Below are positions 25,601-32,955 of a DNA stretch of 53,178 nt, in pieces. The position numbers and the translations under genes are program-made. Location of the stretch: positions 1 through 53,178 of the forward strand of contig JAXHTS010000074.1 in NCBI GenBank assembly GCA_034190085.1, written 5' to 3'. The first letter of the stretch is position 1. Every line of letters starts with the position of its first letter. This stretch comes from Spirochaetota bacterium (GTDB lineage: Bacteria > Spirochaetota > UBA4802 > JAFGDQ01). A model generated the notes under the pieces. It saw nothing but the letters and a program-made list of their open reading frames with translations, ran no database searches and had not been told where the DNA came from.

Positions 25601-28180
25601 CTCAGCTATGTCAATTGTGTTTATTTGTGCAATCTCATTGCCAACTGCATCAATGAGCTGGGGTGAGCTGCTGCTGCTTATATCCGGTTTGTCGCCAGTA
25701 TCATATATATCTGAACCCTCTAATTCATCGAATTTGATATATAAAACATTGTCGTTCGCTATATCGCTTTCAGGTGCTGAGGTGCCATGAGAGAGTATCA
25801 CATTGTCATGTCCAAGGATAAACCAATCAGATTGATTGTCACCTGCGTTGTTTGCTATATAACCAGGGAAGGAGCTGTCTATTATCGTTTCTGAAAATGT
25901 GAGTTTGTAATAATCTATCTTTCCATTATTATCAGTATCCATTGTTAAGGACTCAGTGACGAAAGGTAAAACTCCATCAATAATCAAATCACTTCCATTC
26001 GCGATCGTTTCCTTCCCAGAAAGGGAGAGATTGGCGTCATTGCCGGCATCATCCCTAAGCACGGCTGTGGCATCAAGTGCGATTGCTATTGAATCCAGAT
26101 CACTGCTCTCATCGCCTAATCCGACAGAATAAATCCCTGTAAAGGTGTCAGTTGGAAAACCGCTGGAAGTAATTGAAATCATATCTGATGTATCAAGAAG
26201 GATATTCATCACACCATCTGTTAATGTCACAATCTCGTTCATGGTAACAGTTATATTGATATTTTGTCCTATTCCATAGGCTCCATTCAATGTTGTGGAG
26301 GTAATGGCTGCTATGCTTGGAGCTGTTGCATCCCACGTGAAATTGATGTCATCATATGCGCTGTTTCCGGCTGCATCCATCACAGTTAATCTGATCGTAT
26401 AATCTCCATCCATATCTGCGCTAATTATCGTATCTTCCATAGCAGGATCCCCAAAGACAATATTTCCCGGACCATTCTCCTTCGTCCATGCAAAACTCGC
26501 TATACCGCTTCCGGTTCCGTCTGTACTCGCATTCTGCATCATCGGTGCGTTTGTAATCTGATCAACTCCAGCATCAACCGCAGGATCAGCGGTGTCCCAT
26601 GTGAAGTTGATGTCATCATATGCGCTGTTTCCGGCTGCATCCATCGCAGTTAATCTAATGACATAATCACCATCCGCATCTGCGTTAATCATTGTATCCT
26701 CTGCATTAGCATCGCTAAAAATAATATTCCCTAGCCCGCTCTCCTTTGACCAAGTAAAACCCGCTATACCACTTCCTGTTCCGTCTGTGCTCGCATCCTG
26801 GTTCGACGCAGTGTTAGTCGTTTGATCAACCCCTGCGTCTACTATTGGCGATGTTGCATCATAATTGATGCTGAACTGTAATGCTTCAGCATTTGGATTT
26901 CCCGCAATATCATGCGCTGCGCCTGAAGCCACGTCAACTGTCACAACGCCATCACTACTTGGAGTAATATCTGCTGAGTATTGACTCTGAGATAAAGAAT
27001 TAAAATTATTGGATATGCCATTGCCAACTACAATATCGCTAATGTCAAAATCACTGACATCTTCAGTAAACTCAATCATTATCGTAAATGGCGATGTGTT
27101 GGTTGGATTTAACTCAGGTGATGATATTGTCACTGTCGGCATTGTGCTGTTATATGTGATCGCAAACTGATTTGAGGCTATGTTCAGATTTCCGGCATCA
27201 TCTTGCGCCTTGCCTGCCGGCAGATCAATTGTGACAGCTCCATCTACAATTGGTGTTATCATAGCTGTAAACTGTCTTTCAGAAAACACAGTAAGATTAC
27301 TTGCAGTTCCATTGCCAATGACAAAGTCATTAATTTCAAATCCTAATACATCCTCACTAAAGTCGATTGTTACAGGGAATGAGCTGTTAGTTGGATCTGA
27401 TTGAGATGTGGAAATTGCTACCGTCGGCGGTATGCTGTCATATATGATTATGAAGGGCGATTCTGAGTCATCACCTTCAGATGAGTCCTTGGCTTTCTCA
27501 TTGCCATTTCCAGCTAAATCATGAGCCACGGCTGCAGCAACGCTAACCATAACAGATCCCTCACCCGCCGGCGTTATCTCCGCTGTGTACTGACTTTCGG
27601 ATAAGGATATTAAATTATCAACCACGCCATTATCAACTACTATATCATTCAGTTCAAAGCCATAAACGCCTTCGCTAAAACTAACAGCTATTATAAATGA
27701 GCTGTTAATTGGCCCTGATTCTACTGATCCTATTGTTGCTGTTGGTCTTGTGCCGTCATATATTATCACATACCGTTCACCGGCCTTATTGCCATTGCCC
27801 ATCAGGTCATGTGCAACAGACTCATCTACATCAATTGTCACAGGACCATCGCTTTCAGGCGTTATCTCTAGTGTGTATTGGCTTGGTGAAATTGAAGTGA
27901 AATTATCAGTTGCGCCATTATCAACTTTAATATCATCTGCTTCAAATCCTATGACAGCCTCGCTAAAAACAATTGTCACAATAAAGGGGGATAAATTAAT
28001 GGGGCTACGAGATACAGATGATGTTATCTCCACAGTTGGTTGAATGATATCCGAATTAATTCTTTTATATTTATCCCTCTCATCAATATAGCTATTGAAC
28101 ACATCACCGTTACAATGCACAAGAACAAGGGATAATATGATAAGGATAATGTTTAATATACTTTTTTGAAATCCGTTCAT
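22625..28180 (-). CDS. Giant lipoprotein with Ig-like, PKD-like and propeller-like repeats
   Basis: 1851 residues. C23 in LVLVHC is a relaxed lipobox. Four tandem Ig-like repeats of about 100 residues follow (starting near residues 48, 146, 253 and 350), each beginning P-T-V/A-x-I and containing a FSE-V-GFE-NDI-V-NG block and S-SQYTAEITP. Two PKD-like repeats of 88 residues (near 448 and 536) share a nearly identical stretch. Further Ig/cadherin-like domains run to about residue 1150. The C-terminal 650 residues repeat a KVYIG/TYIGLA/YIYLANGG pattern suggesting a beta-propeller. AAGGAGAG precedes the ATG. A barrel gene lies 82 bases upstream, probably in the same operon. The protein is a likely surface adhesin or fibre; its ligand is unknown. 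Confidence 0.85.
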   Translation of the reverse strand: MNGFQKSILNIILIILSLVLVHCNGDVFNSYIDERDKYKRINSDIIQPTVEITSSVSRSPINLSPFIVTIVFSEAVIGFEADDIKVDNGATDNFTSISPSQYTLEITPESDGPVTIDVDESVAHDLMGNGNKAGERYVIIYDGTRPTATIGSVESGPINSSFIIAVSFSEGVYGFELNDIVVDNGVVDNLISLSESQYTAEITPAGEGSVMVSVAAAVAHDLAGNGNEKAKDSSEGDDSESPFIIIYDSIPPTVAISTSQSDPTNSSFPVTIDFSEDVLGFEINDFVIGNGTASNLTVFSERQFTAMITPIVDGAVTIDLPAGKAQDDAGNLNIASNQFAITYNSTMPTVTISSPELNPTNTSPFTIMIEFTEDVSDFDISDIVVGNGISNNFNSLSQSQYSADITPSSDGVVTVDVASGAAHDIAGNPNAEALQFSINYDATSPIVDAGVDQTTNTASNQDASTDGTGSGIAGFTWSKESGLGNIIFSDANAEDTMINADADGDYVIRLTAMDAAGNSAYDDINFTWDTADPAVDAGVDQITNAPMMQNASTDGTGSGIASFAWTKENGPGNIVFGDPAMEDTIISADMDGDYTIRLTVMDAAGNSAYDDINFTWDATAPSIAAITSTTLNGAYGIGQNINITVTMNEIVTLTDGVMNILLDTSDMISITSSGFPTDTFTGIYSVGLGDESSDLDSIAIALDATAVLRDDAGNDANLSLSGKETIANGSDLIIDGVLPFVTESLTMDTDNNGKIDYYKLTFSETIIDSSFPGYIANNAGDNQSDWFILGHDNVILSHGTSAPESDIANDNVLYIKFDELEGSDIYDTGDKPDISSSSSPQLIDAVGNEIAQINTIDIAESDGASPIITSASGVTGTDVLSINFSEPVDADGSAGGICDETFETLDFLYDNNSGDDASFICGILDSNGCDSIISVILDTNLTNNDIYVDRISAAVDSIYDIEDNPVASYNQVELSGAISPYVLSVFATGDTKLRIIYSEPVNTTQALEVGNYTLSEENDPFGCADINLIDVTQKDADGAVYELTTDAPQCPEVTYKLEVDEDIMDQDDGVLIINPKFGTFLGNEQLKMVAGTCLTLKSMAVIFNKPVMSGFGADSGENIANYKFKGPNDLGDIDTAVRGGIGKENEVTISNINGEDQNGVSYLVIGANGIDGDGFDNGSNVITTTGISPTETLQSAPNDRVFWTGCGDSVDSFDEGPISCDPLGDGSDFGYVTSYEDKVYIGPNKNGNGAVRFEPDGTNPVNISFEFSQDTDGSDVHSNDSSVSGSAPPYVTIGHSGCIENSSDKTDGCGPDNEDGRGVFISTVMDSSEIMLFGGARTPERYGENPYFDYYYYTMDTDTNLNFSYVDLGDITGTVTAGLQSAVIMDSRTYIGLAKRNDTGTTNAPDFGRVSFNSDDATYCATPDNCDATNGDKGERIFINGMDFFGGNIDLMHANYGYYIGVDSMFIFNDHIYLANGGHNFTNRDGGIIRSNSSNPMPCTYIDNGYADCPSDWVEITPRERLEVTFDPNTELYMSNSDDKIYIYDINDNAIENPFRSGTQYWFAQDDLAGETITVPGNVVKIRLDDNGGIFATRAWGYAVTQVKAITSTGFEIDSSPGLESPHDYPKNYNTTLSYTFNYTSVLPVWNNGNSRFSVELPKIYDLIAGDRAFAQWAEYNGRLYVTRTTCTTSGTDTRDEDVHIIPGCNDGTDDNREAQLWKCDPTAGGDVYPENETCESDDWELIDGLSSIMDGITNLGDNENRTLSMVVANGSYLYIGYDNPIDGIQVYRTNVANPTTEDDFERVGTNGLGNPADMKNIFSAISIQQGADYFIYICAGKSGTPVAVYRQKNN

Positions 28181-28262
28181 TATTTACTCTCCTTAATTAT
28201 TATCTTTTTTTAATATAATTTTGTTGTTAAATATTAATTCAAGTTGCTCTCTTAATGGAATT

Positions 28263-28907
28263 TTATAACCTCATTCCAACAAATATTGAGGCATCCAGGG
28301 CTTTAGCGCTCTTGCTCTCTAAATAGTAGTAATGCTTTACTTCAACACCACTGATATATCTTTTATAAATGCTCTTCATAAAGGCAATCCCAAGGGTTGG
28401 GGTTAAATCCAAGGATGATTTTCCATAATCAACATTTGAAAAAACTTGTCTTGATTTAACATGCGTTAATCCAACCCCCACCTTTAATTCAACGGTCAGG
28501 ATCGGGATATAGGGAATACAATAAGTAATTGAGGGGATGCCCCATATAAATCGTATTTGGCCATCATAATCCTTATCCTCAATTTCAGCATATCCTAGTT
28601 CAAATTCTACTCCAATTGAATCCCAATAAATACCATGATACTGGGCAAATCCCTTTAGGGATATCCCTGGTTTCATAATATTCCCAACATCGCCCAATGC
28701 CTTATAATATCCACTGCTTATTCCTACCTGAAAAAGCGTAATCTCATTTGGATTATCCAAATTGTTTTCATTGATTGATTCAGATAATACTTCATCCTGC
28801 TTTAAAGGGGATACCATTTCAGCTTTAACATCCTTATTCTGCATCATAATAACAAAGGTTAAAAATATGATTGTCATACCTACTAGTATTAATTTTTTAC
28901 TCTTCAT
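28263..28907 (-). CDS. Predicted outer-membrane beta-barrel protein
   Basis: 214 residues with a signal peptide ending near VKA-E (about residue 30) and no lipobox. The mature part alternates polar and hydrophobic residues in strands such as QVGISSGYYKALG, GVEFELGYAEIED and LTVELKVGVGLTHV. It ends in a classic barrel signal, ASIFVGMRL. The size fits an 8-strand barrel. AAGGATGG lies before the ATG. It is encoded immediately before the giant lipoprotein and may help display it at the surface, which is an inference from position only. Confidence 0.7.
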   Translation of the reverse strand: MKSKKLILVGMTIIFLTFVIMMQNKDVKAEMVSPLKQDEVLSESINENNLDNPNEITLFQVGISSGYYKALGDVGNIMKPGISLKGFAQYHGIYWDSIGVEFELGYAEIEDKDYDGQIRFIWGIPSITYCIPYIPILTVELKVGVGLTHVKSRQVFSNVDYGKSSLDLTPTLGIAFMKSIYKRYISGVEVKHYYYLESKSAKALDASIFVGMRL

Positions 28908-29271
28908 AAATTACCATCCTTATGTTTTAATACCAACAGTCATGTGCACCATTATAAAATATAAAAAAAAGTAATCCCCGGCAAATTAATGTATAATAAA
29001 TCCTTTTATTTATAATAAACTAATTAATTCTGATTGATGGATTTGCCTCACTATGCTTATTGCCGATGATATTAAAATTTGTATATCTGGTTTGATGTCT
29101 ATGGAAAATGATTTGAAGGTTTTACATACCAGAGTGACAACATCACCCGAACAGGTTAACAGAAGCATTTGATAGTTTATGAAAGTCAATACAACATGAG
29201 GTTGGGTAAGGAAGGTAACCTATATGATTTTCATAATATTGATTTTGTGCTAGGTCGCTATTACGGAATAT
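28908..29271. other. Intergenic stretch, no gene seen
   Basis: About 360 bases between the barrel gene and the Nudix gene, both on the minus strand. I find no coding frame, strong hairpin or repeat. Confidence 0.4.
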
Positions 29272-30090
29272 TTATAATAATCCGGCAAAGTATCCCTTGT
29301 CTAATTTTTTATGAACTAATGGAAGTGATAGTAAATCAGGTGGTTGGAAATTGAATGCTAACTCTAAAAATATTGTCACAACCCTATAGGTGGCTCCCCA
29401 AAGAATCTCTGTCTCATTTTGGTCTATATGCACAAAGCAAGGATAATCTTCAGAAAGCATAGTCATCTCACTTACAAGTTTTGGATCAATATCCAATCTC
29501 ATTCTCGCATAATAATCTGGATTTAATAGATCTTCCAATGGTACATAGATTACCCTCTCTACCTCCCAGTTTGGGAAAAATCTTTTTTGACATGAAATCC
29601 AGCCTATCATTGGATACATTACCCTGCGAGCCATATAGAGGTCCTGTGATGGCAGTGGCCCAAGAAACCTCACACCGAATGGATTCAAACGCATCTCTTC
29701 AAAACATTCTCTAAGGCAGGTAGCAAAGAGAAGTGACATCTGTTTCGCTTCTTGTGGATAACTACTGTGACACCGTGACCAGTAAGGCCAACGGGCTAGG
29801 GGAAATCCTGGCCAAGGCAATATGCTTGCTATATAAGAATCCAAACGATGAGACAAGCTTCCCCCAGGACAACAGAGGTCGCCAGCTTGTCTAACACTTC
29901 GGGATCTCTTATTTAATATTAAACATGGCCTTTCCATTTCCTTTCGTAATCCTAAGAGTAACAAAACTGCGGTTGAGTTCTTCAAATCCGATGGCTTATT
30001 GGTAAATATCTCTTCGAATCGATTACTTGTGTAATTAATGCGTAATATGTGTTCAAATAGAGCAGTGCTGTCCTTTAATAAATCATGCAT
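29272..30090 (-). CDS. Nudix hydrolase, CoA-pyrophosphatase-like, with split Nudix box
   Basis: 272 residues. The motif LNKRSRSVRQAGDLCCPGG matches the signature that precedes the Nudix box in CoA pyrophosphatases (NUDT7/NUDT8 type). The helix part of the box, RECFEEMRL, lies about 50 residues later instead of directly after GG. The intervening insert is aromatic and proline-rich (LPWPGFPLARWPYW). The second EE pair, needed for metal binding, is present; the usual Gly after it is Arg. Cleavage of a nucleoside diphosphate-X substrate is likely. The Shine-Dalgarno is weak, so the start is uncertain. It is monocistronic. Confidence 0.8.
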   Translation of the reverse strand: MHDLLKDSTALFEHILRINYTSNRFEEIFTNKPSDLKNSTAVLLLLGLRKEMERPCLILNKRSRSVRQAGDLCCPGGSLSHRLDSYIASILPWPGFPLARWPYWSRCHSSYPQEAKQMSLLFATCLRECFEEMRLNPFGVRFLGPLPSQDLYMARRVMYPMIGWISCQKRFFPNWEVERVIYVPLEDLLNPDYYARMRLDIDPKLVSEMTMLSEDYPCFVHIDQNETEILWGATYRVVTIFLELAFNFQPPDLLSLPLVHKKLDKGYFAGLL

Positions 30091-30735
30091 ATGCGTTTTG
30101 ATTTCCTTTTGTTGAAAGATATCGGATTGCGATACAACTAAATCAAGAATTTAGTCCATAATGTAATCGATGAAATGAATGCATCATAACAATATCCCAT
30201 CTGATTTATTATGATGTTACAAATCTGTTGTAATATACGAAATGGCGTTTAATATTGAAAAGCCTGACTTCGCCTTTAGGATTGCAGCAAAGAATAAATC
30301 ACCTGTCTTGGATGTATCCGCTGTATGCAGGAGACAGAGAAGGTTTTTCATAGATTAGTCATTAACTATGTCTCTGTATATGCTTCAGAATACATTACCA
30401 AAATGAGATGAATTGATTTTTTACAATATTATTTATTATCCAGAATATGTTTAATGAATCAATAATATAAGAGATGATGAAATTGTGTCAAGTTGTATAA
30501 ACCTACATCCAGAATATGAATTTGTCAATCAAGGGGATCAATAATTTTTTGTATCATTATCGGAGTAGCATCTTTCTCTTTCTGTATGTATAAATAATTG
30601 TCTTATGATGATATTATTCAATTTATATCTCATCAAAAACATTACATTTTTACTTCTTTTATTATTTTGCCTTGACATTCTCTTTATTTTTATAGGTCTC
30701 TTACCTAACGATTTACTCATAATAAAAGGTGCTGT
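30091..30735. other. Divergent intergenic region, no gene seen
   Basis: About 645 bases between the Nudix and MFS genes, which are transcribed away from each other. A TTGACA at 30672 lacks a good -10 at normal spacing. No repeat, RNA gene or ORF of convincing composition was seen. Confidence 0.4.
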
Positions 30736-31899
30736 ATGGACAAAAAAATTTTTAGCGTTCTATTCTTCTCCATTTTTTCAGCTATTTTAGGCGTTGGTAT
30801 AGTGGTGCCCTTTCTGCCAGTATATGCTCACGATCTTGGAGCCAGCGGAGTCTATATAGCCCTTATCTTCGGGGCATTTTCCCTTTCTAGGGCCTTTTTC
30901 TTGCCATATTTCGGAAGATTATCAGATATCAAGGGTCGCAAGCCATTTATTATGAGCGGTCTCTTAATCTATGCATTGGTATCCATCGCCTTCTTCTTCT
31001 CTGAGGATATAAACTCGTTAATAATTATTCGTTTTATACAGGGAATCGGGTCAGCCATGGTCCTGCCAGTTACACATGCGTATATAGGGGAGATAACCCC
31101 GCCCGGCAGGGAGGGCTTTGCAATGGGCCTATTCAACATATCGTTATATGGCGGACTTAGCCTTGGCCCCTTAGCAGGCGGAATAATAAAAGACAGGTTT
31201 AATATTCAGGTTACATTCGGTTTTATGGGTATTTTTGCATTAATTGCCCTCATATTATGCATTTCAATGCTTCCATCCAGATCATCCGAGAAGCATTCAC
31301 TTCGACGCGGGAAACCGCAAACATACCGCAATCTATTAAAGGATAAGTTAATTACAAGTCTGTTTATCTTCAGGATGTGTTACACAACCTGTATCGGTAT
31401 TGTATGGTCATTCCTACCTGTTTTGGCTGATGGCGAATTCGCGCTTTCCAGTTTTTTAATTGGGGTTCTTGTAATGATAGGGGTTCTTATTAGCGGATTA
31501 TTGCAGACCCCCATGGGCTATTTAGCAGACAGGGTTGATAAAAGGAATCTGATAATAATCGGCGGTTTGCTTACAGCAGTAGCTATCTTTTCACTTGAAT
31601 TTGCCAATGGATTTTGGGACATGTTGTTCTCCAATATCGCCTATGGTCTTGGGGGAGGCATTGCCATGCCTGCGCTAATGGCAATCAGTGTGGTAAAAGG
31701 GAATCAGATGGGTTCAATGGGTTCGATAATGGCACTCTTGACTCTGGGGCATACGATAGGGATGTTTTCCGGCTCTCTGTTTGCCGGCATCATGATGGAT
31801 TTATTCGGTCTTCATGTTGTATTTTATTCAGGAGCTATTATTATGCTGCTGGGTGTCGGGATATTTTATACACTTATGATGAGAGAAGAGATCAATTGA
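30736..31899 (+). CDS. MFS transporter
   Basis: 387 residues with about twelve predicted membrane helices. MFS motif A, GRLSDIKGRKPF, lies between helices 2 and 3 (about residues 61-72), and a second copy, GYLADRVDKRN, lies at the equivalent position of the second half. The loop ITPPGREGFAMG and the GGLSLGPLAGG helix match drug:proton antiporters (DHA1/TetA-like). It is probably an export pump, but the substrate is not predictable. A modest AAAGGTG precedes the ATG. The gene ends just before the bidirectional hairpin at 31905. Confidence 0.88.
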   Translation: MDKKIFSVLFFSIFSAILGVGIVVPFLPVYAHDLGASGVYIALIFGAFSLSRAFFLPYFGRLSDIKGRKPFIMSGLLIYALVSIAFFFSEDINSLIIIRFIQGIGSAMVLPVTHAYIGEITPPGREGFAMGLFNISLYGGLSLGPLAGGIIKDRFNIQVTFGFMGIFALIALILCISMLPSRSSEKHSLRRGKPQTYRNLLKDKLITSLFIFRMCYTTCIGIVWSFLPVLADGEFALSSFLIGVLVMIGVLISGLLQTPMGYLADRVDKRNLIIIGGLLTAVAIFSLEFANGFWDMLFSNIAYGLGGGIAMPALMAISVVKGNQMGSMGSIMALLTLGHTIGMFSGSLFAGIMMDLFGLHVVFYSGAIIMLLGVGIFYTLMMREEIN

Positions 31900-31904
31900 T
31901 GTTG

Positions 31905-31943
31905 CTTCATGGGAGAACCATAAACATTAGTTCTCCCATGAAG
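31905..31943. terminator. Bidirectional terminator between MFS and elbB genes
   Basis: A perfect 14-bp stem, CTTCATGGGAGAAC/GTTCTCCCATGAAG, with an 11-base loop. It lies six bases after the MFS stop and 27 bases before the end of the convergent ElbB gene. Confidence 0.85.
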
Positions 31944-31969
31944 ATTATAACTTATTGCTGGTTGATCAT

Positions 31970-32734
31970 TTATTTTGTCATCTTCAAAACCTTCTCCACG
32001 CATTTTTCAATTCCTTTAGCAACATGGGCAATTGATGGCCCCAGCATGTAGGCAGGTGTGGTAACAATCTTATTAGATTCATCGACCGCAATATCATCCA
32101 CTGCGCATACAATATGTTTTGCTCCCATCTCCTCGATTGCCCCGGCTGTTGCTTGATCATTGCCGATTGTAATCTGTGGATTATGTTTGCCCAACACCTT
32201 CGCGGCAAGGACAGGGGCGATGCACAAAAAGGCTAGAGGTTTTTTGGCCTTATGCATCTCTGTGATGAGACGTTCGACATCTGGATTAACCTTACAGTCC
32301 TTTCCCTCTAAGGCAAATGTGCATAGATTCTTTGCTGCTCCGAATCCGCCCGGAAAGATCAATGCATCTATATCGCCTGCCTTTATATCCTTAATATCCT
32401 TAATATCACCACGGGCTATCCTTGAAGACTCAAGTAGAATTCTTCTCTTTTCCCCTGAGACAGACTCGTTGTTCATATGATTAATAACATCTTTTTGATC
32501 AGCATCAGGAGCCATGTTAATAATTTGAGCTTGTGCTCTATCAAGTGCGAGCAGAGTAATGGTGGCCTCATGGATTTCACTACCGTCAAAAACTCCACAA
32601 CCAGATAAAACGACTCCAACCTTAACATTTGGATACTTTTTCATTTTTCCCCCTCCATCTTGTTTGGTGCAAGAGGCTACTGATAGTAAAAGAGCAAGTA
32701 ATATAAAGTGAATAATTTGGATTAACCACTTCAT
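31970..32734 (-). CDS. elbB: ElbB-type DJ-1/PfpI protein with lipoprotein signal
   Basis: 254 residues. From residue 31 on this is a full-length ElbB (isoprenoid biosynthesis glyoxalase / ES1 family): VGVVLSGCGVFDGSEIHE, DALIFPGGFGAAKNLC, the nucleophile-elbow C171 in LAFLCIAP, and TTPAYMLGPSIAHVAKG. Residues 1-22 are a textbook lipoprotein signal (hydrophobic core, VASC lipobox, C22), unlike the cytosolic E. coli enzyme. Both possible starts have strong Shine-Dalgarnos: GGGAGG before 32734 and GGAGGGGG before an internal ATG at 32644. ElbB has glyoxalase activity in E. coli; the substrate here is unknown. The divergent AsmA-like gene begins about 220 bases away. Confidence 0.88.
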   Translation of the reverse strand: MKWLIQIIHFILLALLLSVASCTKQDGGGKMKKYPNVKVGVVLSGCGVFDGSEIHEATITLLALDRAQAQIINMAPDADQKDVINHMNNESVSGEKRRILLESSRIARGDIKDIKDIKAGDIDALIFPGGFGAAKNLCTFALEGKDCKVNPDVERLITEMHKAKKPLAFLCIAPVLAAKVLGKHNPQITIGNDQATAGAIEEMGAKHIVCAVDDIAVDESNKIVTTPAYMLGPSIAHVAKGIEKCVEKVLKMTK

Positions 32735-32955
32735 CCAGAGCCTCCCTTTATATTTAATTATTCTTTTTTGTACATGAATTGTATAATAAAAAAAGATTTG
32801 TCAACAAAAAAACGATCAATTAGTATCTCCTATTATCACACTTAAGGGGCTATTGGAGTCTTCTTTATTTCTGGTGTGAGCAATTAAGTTTCCAACCTAA
32901 TTCGATGTAAGGGAGTAGTGGAGAGGATAAGACCAAGCATGAATAGGTTGGAGAT

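Noticed and set aside
22625-28180. CRISPR-like repeat array
   Set aside because: The repeats are protein-coding Ig and PKD domains of 88-100 codons, not short direct repeats with spacers.
30672-30700. TTGACA as a promoter for the MFS gene
   Set aside because: No acceptable -10 box at 16-18 bases; the nearest TATAGG is only 13 bases away.
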